Assembly: GCF_946481155.1 (NCBI RefSeq)
Contig: NZ_CAMLMK010000037.1
Location: 1-25,287 of the forward strand
DNA from: an uncultured Flavobacterium sp.
GTDB taxonomy: Bacteria > Bacteroidota > Bacteroidia > Flavobacteriales > Flavobacteriaceae
Length of the DNA: 25,287 bases
Reading direction: 5' to 3'
Below the pieces are notes generated by a model. That model was given only the letters and a program-made list of their open reading frames with translations, was not told the DNA's origin and made no database searches. Both the position numbers and the translations under genes were made by a program. This document shows, piece after piece, positions 1 to 6,618 of the stretch (the first letter of the stretch is position 1; each line of letters opens with the position of its first letter).

Positions 1-669
1 GTTTTTTACGATGCAATGCAGTTCTGGAACGAGAAGGAAGGAATTGCAGTAGGCGATCCTACCGAAGACTGTTTTTCCTTAATTACGACAAAGGATGGCG
101 GACAGACATGGACCAAAACCTCCTGTCAAACCTTACCAAAATTAGCCGATGGCGAAGCCTTTTTCGCAGCAAGTAATAGCAATATCATCATCAAAGGAAA
201 CAAAACCTGGCTGGTTTCCGGGGGTAAAAAATCCAGGGCTTTTTATTCAGAAGATAAAGGCAAATCGTGGGTAGCAATTGAAACGCCAATCATTCAGGGA
301 AGTGCGATGACCGGAATATTCTCCGGCGATTTTTATGATGAAACTATCGGATTTGCAACCGGTGGCGACTATGAAAAACCAAACCAGAATTTCGGAAATA
401 AAATCATTACGCTCGACGGCGGAAAAACATGGAATCTTATTGCAGAAAATGAAGGATTCGGTTACGGATCCTGCGTGCAGTTTGTCCCAAATAGTGACGG
501 TAATGGATTGGTGACCGTAGGCGCGTCAGGAGTTTACTATTCTTCTGATCGTGGTAAAACCTGGAAAAAAATGGCTGATTATAAGGATTTATTCACCATC
601 CGATTTATCGACAGCAAAACGGCAATCGCAGCGGGAAACAAGAAGATTATCCGACTTAAATTCAAATAA
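1..669 (+). CDS. YCF48/BNR-repeat beta-propeller protein, 5' end missing
   Basis: The frame is open to the left edge (five codons before the first ATG at 16), so only the C-terminal 222 residues are present. At least four Asp-box/BNR-type motifs (S/T-x-D-x-G-x-x-W) are visible: TTKDGGQTW, SEDKGKSW, TLDGGKTW and SSDRGKTW. They are regularly spaced, as in blades of a propeller of the YCF48 / photosystem-II-stability-factor-like or sialidase-like family. In Bacteroidota such proteins are usually exported; the signal peptide would lie outside the window. The protein ends without a sorting domain. It is followed immediately by a bidirectional terminator and a convergent gene. The propeller assignment is firm; the ligand or enzymatic role, if any, is unknown. 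Confidence 0.8.
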   Translation, partial: VFYDAMQFWNEKEGIAVGDPTEDCFSLITTKDGGQTWTKTSCQTLPKLADGEAFFAASNSNIIIKGNKTWLVSGGKKSRAFYSEDKGKSWVAIETPIIQGSAMTGIFSGDFYDETIGFATGGDYEKPNQNFGNKIITLDGGKTWNLIAENEGFGYGSCVQFVPNSDGNGLVTVGASGVYYSSDRGKTWKKMADYKDLFTIRFIDSKTAIAAGNKKIIRLKFK

Positions 670-693
670 AAAAGGAGCAATTTGCTCCTTTTC
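669..693. terminator. Bidirectional intrinsic terminator
   Basis: An inverted repeat AAAAGGAGCA / TGCTCCTTTT (670-679 and 683-692) with a 3-nt loop has an A-run on the left and a T-run on the right. It sits exactly between the stop codons of two convergent genes and can end transcription from both sides. Confidence 0.8.
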
Positions 694-1149
694 TTATCTT
701 CGTTCTCTTCTGTTTTTCATCTGCTTCAACAACTTTTCCTTGAATTCTATATCGAGTTGCTTCAGCATTAATATCTTCTGATTCGGAATAACGCCCTGTA
801 AATCTTTAGCCAGTTTTCGGCGATTGTTCTGCATATCAGTCTCAAGATTCTCATCCTGTTCCATCAAAGCCGCCGTTTCCTTGTCTGATAAACCGGAAGT
901 GTTTTCCGGGCGCAGCTTGTGCATCAATTGCCTTTTCTGCTTGTGAAGTTCGATTTGACGCTCATCGTACTGGTTGAAAATAGGCCAGAATTTCTGCGCC
1001 TCTTCCGGACTCAAATCCAAACGGTCGGAAATGAACGCCACACGCAATGCCTTAATGCGTTCCATATGTTTCTCCCTTCCTCTCTCGCGGTCCTGTGCAA
1101 AAGTACACACGGAGAAAATCAACAATAGTATAGTAATAATCTTTTTCAT
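694..1149 (-). CDS. Spy/CpxP-like periplasmic protein, probable sensor of the adjacent ECF sigma factor
   Basis: This is a 151-aa protein with an N-terminal signal peptide (KKIITILLLIFSVCTFAQ, cleavage near residue 19). The mature part is highly charged and helical. Residues about 45-65 read LDLSPEEAQKFWPIFNQY, which resembles the LTxxQ-type helix of Spy/CpxP/CnrX proteins. Both ends are strongly basic (RERGREKHMERIK and NRRERR). It is the third gene of a leftward unit, only 1 nt after the anti-sigma-like gene and downstream of the ECF sigma gene. Homologues in flavobacterial annotations are often called 'sensor of ECF-type sigma factor'. The location and fold class are well supported. The ligand (misfolded protein, metal or other stress) is not visible. 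A periplasmic chaperone role as in Spy is the main alternative. Confidence 0.75.
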   Translation of the reverse strand: MKKIITILLLIFSVCTFAQDRERGREKHMERIKALRVAFISDRLDLSPEEAQKFWPIFNQYDERQIELHKQKRQLMHKLRPENTSGLSDKETAALMEQDENLETDMQNNRRKLAKDLQGVIPNQKILMLKQLDIEFKEKLLKQMKNRRERR

Positions 1150-1150
1150 C

Positions 1151-1540
1151 TTAATTCAAATATTCGTTAACGTAGGTTTCTGACTCAGAATCATATAAGC
1201 CCAAATCTTTTTCAATGCTTGTAATGTCTTCATCAGTTAAATGAAGGGCAATGTCTTCATGAGTAATATCGTTTTCATAAGCTAAATATTCCTCTGAAGA
1301 GGTGTATATAACCTCACTCTGCTGATTGTAATACATCCAGGTTCCGATGGAAAGCATGAATACCGCAGCCACGCCTGAGTACCAGACCGGTTTGCGTTGC
1401 CACAACGGCACCACTTTCACTTCTTTTTCCTGAAGCTGGCTCATGATCCGGTCTTCAAAACTCTGGAAGTAATCTTCCGGAACTTTAAATCCTGTTTCAA
1501 TTTTCGGGTCGTTATGTAAATCAATTTTTCTCATATCCAT
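1151..1540 (-). CDS. Single-pass membrane protein, probable anti-sigma factor
   Basis: This 129-aa protein has a roughly 50-residue cytoplasmic N-terminus (GFKVPEDYFQSFEDRIMSQL is a likely amphipathic sigma-contact region). One transmembrane helix follows at about residues 52-71, with a WQRKP positive-inside flank. The C-terminal tail (72-129) has 16 Asp/Glu and only one Lys. It lies between an ECF sigma gene (24-nt gap) and a Spy-like sensor gene (1-nt gap), the position an anti-sigma factor would take. No zinc-binding anti-sigma (HxxxCxxC) motif is present, so it is not a ZAS-type protein; a short CnrY-like anchor is the closest architecture. The start could also be Met3 (MRKIDLHN). The function is inferred from context and topology, not from a recognised domain. 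Confidence 0.65.
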   Translation of the reverse strand: MDMRKIDLHNDPKIETGFKVPEDYFQSFEDRIMSQLQEKEVKVVPLWQRKPVWYSGVAAVFMLSIGTWMYYNQQSEVIYTSSEEYLAYENDITHEDIALHLTDEDITSIEKDLGLYDSESETYVNEYLN

Positions 1541-1564
1541 TTGACAAAATTAAGTCCTAAAGGT

Positions 1565-2107
1565 TTAATTCGTATTTAAAAATTCCTCAATTTTTTTCAC
1601 CGCATGGAAATAGGAAGCCTTCAATGCGCCAACGGAAGTTCCCAAAACCTCCGACATATCTTCATATTTCATTTCTTCAAAATACTTCATCTTAAAAACC
1701 AATTGCTGCTTTTCCGGCAAAATCGCCACCGCTTTCTGAAGCTTTATCTGGATTTCATCCCCGTCATAATCGACATCTGCTTCCAGATTGTTCAGCAGTT
1801 TTTCCTGAACTTCTTCACTCGAAATTCCTGATTTTTTTGAGCGTTGGTTGATAAACGTAATCGACTCATTCGTTGCAATACGATACATCCACGAAAACAG
1901 CTTGCTCTCTCCTTTAAAATTCTTGAGATTCTGGAAAATCTTTACAAACGTGTTCTGCAGTACATCGTCAGTATCATCGTGATTCAGGACAATATTCCGG
2001 ATGTGATTGTAAAGCGGACGCTGGTATTCGCGCACCAGTTTCCGAAACGCTTCGTTCTGCGTTTTCGGGTTGAGTAATTCCGCAATAAAGTCTTTTTCGT
2101 CCTGCAA
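1565..2107 (-). CDS. ECF-type RNA polymerase sigma factor
   Basis: This 180-aa sigma-70 family protein of the extracytoplasmic-function group has region 2 at about residues 20-90 (LVREYQRPLYNHIRN, DDTDDVLQNTFVKIFQNL, SKLFSWMYRIATNE). Region 4 is at about 125-175 (LPEKQQLVFKMKYFEEM, YEDMSEVLGTSVGALKASY), a typical helix-turn-helix. The length is normal for the family and nothing essential is missing. The best start is the TTG at 2107, because no in-frame ATG is found just upstream and the family begins close to this point. It is first in a leftward unit with an anti-sigma-like membrane protein and a Spy-like sensor. It is expected to bind core RNA polymerase and redirect it to an envelope-stress-type regulon when released. 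Confidence 0.93.
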   Translation of the reverse strand: MQDEKDFIAELLNPKTQNEAFRKLVREYQRPLYNHIRNIVLNHDDTDDVLQNTFVKIFQNLKNFKGESKLFSWMYRIATNESITFINQRSKKSGISSEEVQEKLLNNLEADVDYDGDEIQIKLQKAVAILPEKQQLVFKMKYFEEMKYEDMSEVLGTSVGALKASYFHAVKKIEEFLNTN

Positions 2108-2203
2108 GTGAAATCGGTTTGTTGGTAAGACTAAAGATAGCGCAAATAGTTTAATGAGAAGATAGAGGATAGAAAACTAATAGATAAGTGGGAGTTATTT
2201 TTT

Positions 2204-2292
2204 GGAGCGAATGGTTGTTTTGTGCCTGGTTTTGCAGTTCCTGCTGTCCGCTCTACGCGGTGCCGCTCCCATCAGGGCTAGACAGGAAACCA
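2204..2292. repeat. GC-rich structured intergenic element (possible dispersed repeat or ncRNA)
   Basis: This stretch is far richer in G+C than the flanking AT-rich DNA and lies in the 253-nt gap between the sigma gene and the HAD gene. Complementary segments are present: TGGTTT (2227-2232) with AAACCA (2287-2292), CCTG (2240-2243) with CAGG (2283-2286), and GGAGCG (2204-2209) with CGCTCC (2264-2269). The last pair would form a pseudoknot-like crossing. It contains a frame open into the HAD gene, but that reading has no family resemblance. From memory, similar GC-rich blocks recur between genes in Flavobacteriaceae genomes; I cannot verify that here. Confidence 0.45.
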
Positions 2293-2331
2293 TTTTTCAA
2301 TTTGTTAACATAATAATCCTCTGCGACTTTG

Positions 2332-2339
2332 TACCTTTG
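2332..2339 (+). promoter_or_regulatory. Bacteroidota -7 promoter element
   Basis: TACCTTTG is a perfect match to the Bacteroidota -7 consensus TAnnTTTG. It lies 21 nt before the ATG at 2361, giving a short leader that includes an AGGAAG ribosome-binding site. No TTTG sits at the ideal 19-21-nt spacing; the nearest TTTG is at 2301-2304, 27 nt upstream. Confidence 0.55.
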
Positions 2340-2360
2340 CAGCTTTCAAATCAGGAAGAA

Positions 2361-3026
2361 ATGATTAAGACAGTAATTTTCGACATGGATGGGGTGATTG
2401 TGGATACGGAACCCGTTCACAAATATGCTTACGATTGCCATTTTCAGGAATTAGGAATCGACGTTTCCGAAACGATGTATGCTTCTTTCACAGGAAATTC
2501 TACCAGAAATGTGTTTCAGAAAATTAAAGACATCTTCAATCTGGAACATAATGTTGAAGATTTAATCCTTCGCAAGCGCCATCTGTTCAATGAAGCATTT
2601 GACACCAAACCCGATTTGGAACTAATTCCCGGTGTTCACAAACTGATAAAAGACCTGCATAAGAACGGGATGCAGCTTATTCTGGCTTCTTCGGCATCGA
2701 AAAGTACGATTTCACGCGTTTTCAACCGATTTGAACTGAACCAATATTTCACGCACACTGTAAGCGGCGAAGATTTCCCGAAATCCAAACCGGATCCGGC
2801 TATTTTTCTTCATGCGGCTTCCTTGTCGTTAGCTCCAAAAGAAAACTGCATCGTCATCGAAGACAGTGCCAATGGAGTAAAAGCAGCCCATGCGGCGGAT
2901 ATTTTCTGTATCGGATACCATAGCGACAACACTAAACACCAGGATTTGAGCTTAGCAGATTATCTTATCCACGACTTTGACGAGATTGATTTTGAAACGG
3001 TGAGAGGGATTAAACAAACTGTATGA
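2361..3026 (+). CDS. HAD-superfamily hydrolase, beta-phosphoglucomutase-like
   Basis: This 221-aa subfamily-IA HAD protein has motif I FDMDGVIVDTEP (catalytic Asp8 and Asp10). Motif II is in LASSAS, motif III Lys is in FPKSKPDP, and motif IV is IEDSANGVKAA. A helical cap lies between motifs I and II. The DMDGVIVDTEP signature and GNST cap motif fit the beta-phosphoglucomutase / sugar-phosphate phosphatase branch, but the substrate cannot be read from sequence. The ATG at 2361 was chosen because AGGAAG precedes it and the HAD fold starts at residue 3. A longer in-frame reading from 2202 runs through the GC-rich element and is rejected. Its stop overlaps the next start by 4 nt (ATGA), so the two are translationally coupled. 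Confidence 0.88.
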   Translation: MIKTVIFDMDGVIVDTEPVHKYAYDCHFQELGIDVSETMYASFTGNSTRNVFQKIKDIFNLEHNVEDLILRKRHLFNEAFDTKPDLELIPGVHKLIKDLHKNGMQLILASSASKSTISRVFNRFELNQYFTHTVSGEDFPKSKPDPAIFLHAASLSLAPKENCIVIEDSANGVKAAHAADIFCIGYHSDNTKHQDLSLADYLIHDFDEIDFETVRGIKQTV

Positions 3027-3841
3027 AAAGATGTTGTATCCTGATTTTTATGATGCTTTTTCTGAGTTGTACTTCAAAGAAGCTGATTTCGGGGAATAAT
3101 TTTACTACGATTATCGGGGGCGTTGACAAGTCAGATACAAAATGTTTGTCGGAAGTAAATCAGGCAAAATCTGACTTTAAAAAGAAGGAAGTTTACAGTT
3201 ATATTTCTGGCGGATGCACCAGTTTAAAAAGTACGCGGTATCATCCGGAATTCAAGGAACTACTTCATGAAAAAAACATAGAATTTCGTTGGGAATCAGG
3301 TCCGGAAACTGAGACAATACTTAAGGATGGAAAACCTTATATTTTAAATTTTAGTTGCTATCAGCGTGCCATGAATAAAATGATAGAAAAGAAATATGGC
3401 GCTGATTTTATACTAAATTTAGAAAAGCAGGCAGATTCTTTATATGTTCTCCGGAGAACCGATGAAGTTTTCAGCTACGCACATATCGATGATACTTTGG
3501 TTGTTTATGTAAAATCAAAAGCTTACAGAGGTATGCGCACGCAAATTAATAATGATTTTCTCCATGACTTTAAAATACCAGACGGATTTTTAGATACTGG
3601 AGAAAAAAATAATTTCGTTTCTGCAGTCCAGTTTACGATTTACAAAGATGGTTCCATTTCAGATTTTGTTATAAAAACCACCTTTAAAAATCCTGGTAAT
3701 AATAAGTTCAAAGCCTATTTTGAAAAGGAAATTATTGCTTTTTTAAAGGGCAGTCAATGGAAAGCCGCAACAGTCCATAAAATCACTGTGCACAGTTCCA
3801 TGCCGCTGACTTTGCATGATGAGAATTATTTCAGCCAATAG
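3023..3841 (+). CDS. Hypothetical lipoprotein with TonB-C-like C-terminus
   Basis: This 272-aa protein has a type II signal peptide (ILIFMMLFLSC, lipidated Cys near residue 16). The residues after the Cys (TSKKLIS) lack the acidic run that marks surface export in flavobacteria, so a periplasmic location is predicted. The middle region is not recognised and carries several Cys residues (in TKCLSEV, GGCTSL and FSCYQRA). The last 80 residues (VQFTIYKDGSISDFVI ... SQWKAATVH ... HSSMPLTL) resemble the TonB C-terminal domain pattern found in many Bacteroidota periplasmic proteins. It is coupled to the HAD gene by a 4-nt overlap. Its 3' end overlaps the convergent photolyase gene by 11 nt. Function unknown. 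Confidence 0.7.
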   Translation: MKRCCILIFMMLFLSCTSKKLISGNNFTTIIGGVDKSDTKCLSEVNQAKSDFKKKEVYSYISGGCTSLKSTRYHPEFKELLHEKNIEFRWESGPETETILKDGKPYILNFSCYQRAMNKMIEKKYGADFILNLEKQADSLYVLRRTDEVFSYAHIDDTLVVYVKSKAYRGMRTQINNDFLHDFKIPDGFLDTGEKNNFVSAVQFTIYKDGSISDFVIKTTFKNPGNNKFKAYFEKEIIAFLKGSQWKAATVHKITVHSSMPLTLHDENYFSQ

Positions 3842-5117
3842 CTGCCTTATAAACCTGTAAGCACTTTTCCCGTGCTTCTTTATGCTCCACAATAGGTTTT
3901 GGATAAGCAGTTGTTTCGAGTTCCGGAACCCATTTTTTGATGTATGTTAAATCTTTATCGAACTTTTTTATCTGCTCTGTCGGATTAAATATTCGAAAAT
4001 AGGGAGCAGCATCGACACCACTGCCTGCAGCCCATTGCCAGTTGCCGACATTGCTTGATTGCTCATAATCCAAAAGCTTATGGGCAAAATACGCTTCGCC
4101 CCAGCGCCAGTCGATCAACAGGTGCTTGCATAAAAAACTTGCCACAATCATGCGCACGCGGTTATGCATGTGTCCGGTCGCGTTGAGTTCGCGCATCCCG
4201 GCGTCCACAAACGGATATCCGGTTTTACCTTCGCACCATTTCTGAAAAAGCTCTTCATCATTGGACCATTGGATGTTGTCATATTTCTCGCGAAAGCTTC
4301 TGTTGGCAGTATGAGGAAAATGCCATAAGATCTGCATAAAGAATTCCCGCCAGATTAGCTCGTTCAGGAAAGTTTCGTTTTTGATTTCTTTGGCCTCGCG
4401 CACTAATTTTCGGATGGAAATAGTTCCGAAACGCAAGTATACGCTTAACATGGAAGTTCCTTCAATCGCAGGAAAATTCCGTGTCTCCTCATAATGGGAA
4501 AGTAATTTTTCTGAAATATTGTAAGGCATGGGTTTAATTTCAGAAGCTTCAAAACCGATGTCTTTCAAACTCAGGAAAGGATAGGAGTGAACAGCGAAAT
4601 TGGCAATCAGATCTTCGGACTTATAATTAGGTAATTTTATTTTACTAAGGTTTTCTTTCCATTTTCTGGAATAAGGCGTAAAAACCACATACGGTTTTCC
4701 ATCGTCTTTTGTGACTTCATTTTTCTCAAAAACCAACTGATCCTTGCAGGTTTTAAAAGCGATATTCTTTTCTTTTAAAAGCGTATTAATTTCCTTATCG
4801 CGTTTTCGTGCTGAGGGTTCGTAGTCGTGATTGGTGTAGACTTCCTTTATCTCATTTTCGGAAATTAATTTTCTGAAAACATCTAGAGGATTTCCGTGAA
4901 AAATTGCCAGGGATTTTCCTTTTTTCTGTAGTTCTTCATTGATACTTGCCAGTTGCTTATGAATGAACGTCACGCGGGGATCATCCGACTCCAGTTGGGA
5001 CAGAATTGTCTCATCGAAAATGAAAATCGGCATTACTTCTTCATCGCTGTTTAAAGCATGAAAAAGTGCGGTATTGTCATCCAATCGTAAATCGCGTCGA
5101 AACCAGAAAACCGTCAT
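3831..5117 (-). CDS. Cryptochrome/DNA photolyase family protein (class I CPD photolyase type)
   Basis: This 428-aa protein has the N-terminal antenna-binding Rossmann domain (TVFWFRRDLRLDDNTALFHAL) and the C-terminal FAD-binding catalytic domain. The catalytic domain contains WREFFMQILWHFP, FVDAGMRELNATGHMHNRVRM and, from about residue 358, GNWQWAAGSGVDAAPYFRIFNP. These are the FAD- and lesion-contacting signatures of class I cyclobutane pyrimidine dimer photolyases, which use blue light to reverse UV dimers. The length is slightly short but complete. A SRPBCC gene lies 2 nt upstream and is surely cotranscribed, a pairing common in light-response clusters. The protein could be a 6-4 or cryptochrome variant, but the motif set favours a CPD enzyme. 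Confidence 0.93.
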   Translation of the reverse strand: MTVFWFRRDLRLDDNTALFHALNSDEEVMPIFIFDETILSQLESDDPRVTFIHKQLASINEELQKKGKSLAIFHGNPLDVFRKLISENEIKEVYTNHDYEPSARKRDKEINTLLKEKNIAFKTCKDQLVFEKNEVTKDDGKPYVVFTPYSRKWKENLSKIKLPNYKSEDLIANFAVHSYPFLSLKDIGFEASEIKPMPYNISEKLLSHYEETRNFPAIEGTSMLSVYLRFGTISIRKLVREAKEIKNETFLNELIWREFFMQILWHFPHTANRSFREKYDNIQWSNDEELFQKWCEGKTGYPFVDAGMRELNATGHMHNRVRMIVASFLCKHLLIDWRWGEAYFAHKLLDYEQSSNVGNWQWAAGSGVDAAPYFRIFNPTEQIKKFDKDLTYIKKWVPELETTAYPKPIVEHKEAREKCLQVYKAAIG

Positions 5118-5119
5118 AG

Positions 5120-5581
5120 TTAATCGTTGAATTTACCAAAAAGTGAAATTAGCTTTTGTCTTCTGAAGTTGAAAATCTCCCTGAGTTTCGGTTTTACCAG
5201 GATCGGATGGAACAATTTACCCAGAAATCCGAAAGGGAGTTTGTAATGCACGATATCTTCCATTTCCACGCCACCTTCAATTTCTTTGAAAAGATGCTTG
5301 TGATGCCAGAATTTATAAGGCCCGAAGCGTTGCTCATCTACAAAAAAGGTTTTCTCTTTTATATGTGTAATTTCAGTTACCCATTCTACTGTGATGCCTC
5401 GATAGGGGGAAATTTTATAATGGATAATCTGTCCGCCAAACATAGTGCGGTCATCGCCCGAAAGTGTCCTGAATTTCATGGAATCCGGGGTAATGATGTT
5501 AAGGTTTTTCGGGTCGGAAAAGAATTTCCAGGCTTCGTCAATTCCAATGGGTAATTTCTGAATCGAGTGGATCGTAAACAT
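5120..5581 (-). CDS. SRPBCC (START/Bet v1-like) ligand-binding protein
   Basis: This 153-aa protein of the SRPBCC superfamily shows IDEAWKFFSDPKNLNIITPD near the N-terminus, GITVEWVTEITHI in the central strands, and KFWHHKHLFKEIEGGVEMEDIVHYKLPFG. This is the family often annotated 'cell division inhibitor' or CoxG-like, with a helix-grip hydrophobic pocket. Start: ATG at 5581, preceded by an A-rich leader. A further-upstream TTG would only add eight unconserved residues. It lies 2 nt before the photolyase gene. Such proteins recur beside photolyase genes in Bacteroidota, which suggests a role in the light-stress response, but the ligand is unknown. Confidence 0.82.
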   Translation of the reverse strand: MFTIHSIQKLPIGIDEAWKFFSDPKNLNIITPDSMKFRTLSGDDRTMFGGQIIHYKISPYRGITVEWVTEITHIKEKTFFVDEQRFGPYKFWHHKHLFKEIEGGVEMEDIVHYKLPFGFLGKLFHPILVKPKLREIFNFRRQKLISLFGKFND

Positions 5582-5608
5582 TGTTTTTTTTGTAAAAGTA
5601 AGCAATAG

Positions 5609-5626
5609 TAAATGTATCTGTGTACA
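5609..5626 (-). promoter_or_regulatory. Candidate promoter/operator of the SRPBCC-photolyase unit
   Basis: On the minus strand TACATTTA (5616-5609) matches the -7 consensus TAnnTTTG at all but the last position. It overlaps an inverted repeat TGTA-N6-TACA (5613-5626). TGTACA-type half-sites are used by B12-dependent MerR-family light regulators (CarH/LitR) that often control photolyase genes. No such regulator is in the window, so this is a suggestion only. Confidence 0.3.
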
Positions 5627-5723
5627 AGTAAAAGAAATGCCTATTTAAGCTATTCTTAACATTTCGACGCAATATTTTTCACTATTTTCGTGGCAACATA
5701 AATCAAATAAACGAAATTCTTTT

Positions 5724-6572
5724 ATGAAAAAGATAGTACTTTCTGCTGTTTTTGCCTTTGCTACATTGGCAATTCAGGCACAGGTTAAAACGCCTCAGGC
5801 GAGTCCGAGCACAAAAATCGAACAGGTTGTAGGTTTAACAGATGTTGAAATCGACTATTCACGTCCGAGTATCAAAGGAAGAACTGTTTTTGGTGAATTG
5901 GTCCCTTATGGTAAACTTTGGAGAACCGGAGCGAATGCAAATACTACGGTTTCTTTCAGCGAAGATGTTGTTATTGGCGGAAAAGCCCTGAAAAAAGGTA
6001 AGTATGCCTTATATACATTACCGAAAGCAGATAGCTGGGATGTGATTTTTTACACTTCAACGGATAACTGGGGCCTACCGGAAGTTTGGGATGAAACAAA
6101 AGTTGCGGTAAGAACAACAGTTAAGCCGGAAACAATAAATAGAAAAGTTGAGACATTTACGATTGGCGTTAATAATGTTGAGAATGACTTTGCTCATTTA
6201 GAACTGGCGTGGGAGAAAACGGTTATCGCTGTTAAATTTGAAGTTCCTACGCAAAAAACAGCCATGAAGAGTATTGAGACTACATTAGCTGGTCCTAGTG
6301 CCAATGACTTCTTCTCTTCTGCACAGTATTTTTACCAATCCAATGGTGATTTGAATAAAGCACTGACATGGATTAATAAGGCGGTAGATTTGAGAGGAGT
6401 GGAAGCACCCTATTGGTATTTACGTTTAAAATCGTTAATCCAGGCGAAAAAAGGGGATAAGACTGCAGCTATTGAAACTGCAAAATTATCATTGGCCGGT
6501 GCTGAAAAAGAAAAGAACATGGATTATGTAAAGATGAATAAAGACTCCATTGCAGAATGGTCTAAAAAATAA
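5724..6572 (+). CDS. DUF2911 domain-containing exported protein
   Basis: This 282-aa protein has a signal peptide (KKIVLSAVFAFATLAIQAQ). The DUF2911 core follows at about residues 25-165: QASPSTKIEQVVGLTDVEIDYSRPSIKGR, YGKLWRTGANANTTVSFS, LKKGKYALYTLP and WDVIFYTSTDNWG. These are the family's signature strings. After residue 185 a helical TPR-like segment follows (NGDLNKALTWINKAVDLR, KKGDKTAAIETAKLSL). The family is common in Bacteroidota and has no assigned biochemical role. The gene stands alone, divergent from the SRPBCC-photolyase unit. A weak -7-like TATTTTCG lies at 5683-5690. It ends in a perfect bidirectional terminator. Confidence 0.88.
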   Translation: MKKIVLSAVFAFATLAIQAQVKTPQASPSTKIEQVVGLTDVEIDYSRPSIKGRTVFGELVPYGKLWRTGANANTTVSFSEDVVIGGKALKKGKYALYTLPKADSWDVIFYTSTDNWGLPEVWDETKVAVRTTVKPETINRKVETFTIGVNNVENDFAHLELAWEKTVIAVKFEVPTQKTAMKSIETTLAGPSANDFFSSAQYFYQSNGDLNKALTWINKAVDLRGVEAPYWYLRLKSLIQAKKGDKTAAIETAKLSLAGAEKEKNMDYVKMNKDSIAEWSKK

Positions 6573-6588
6573 TTCATTTGAAAAATAG

Positions 6589-6618
6589 AAAAAAGGCTGT
6601 CAATTGACAGCCTTTTTT
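6589..6618. terminator. Perfect bidirectional terminator
   Basis: A 30-nt perfect palindrome with halves AAAAAAGGCTGTCAA and TTGACAGCCTTTTTT gives a GC-rich core flanked by A6 and T6 runs. It lies between the convergent DUF2911 and symporter genes; the symporter stop codon begins inside its right edge. Confidence 0.9.

Noticed and set aside
2202..2360. Upstream extension of the HAD gene by 53 codons
   Set aside because: It runs through the GC-rich intergenic element and a promoter. The HAD motif begins right after the ATG at 2361, which has a ribosome-binding site.
5582..5605. N-terminal extension of the SRPBCC protein
   Set aside because: It starts at TTG and adds eight residues before the conserved start at the ATG at 5581.
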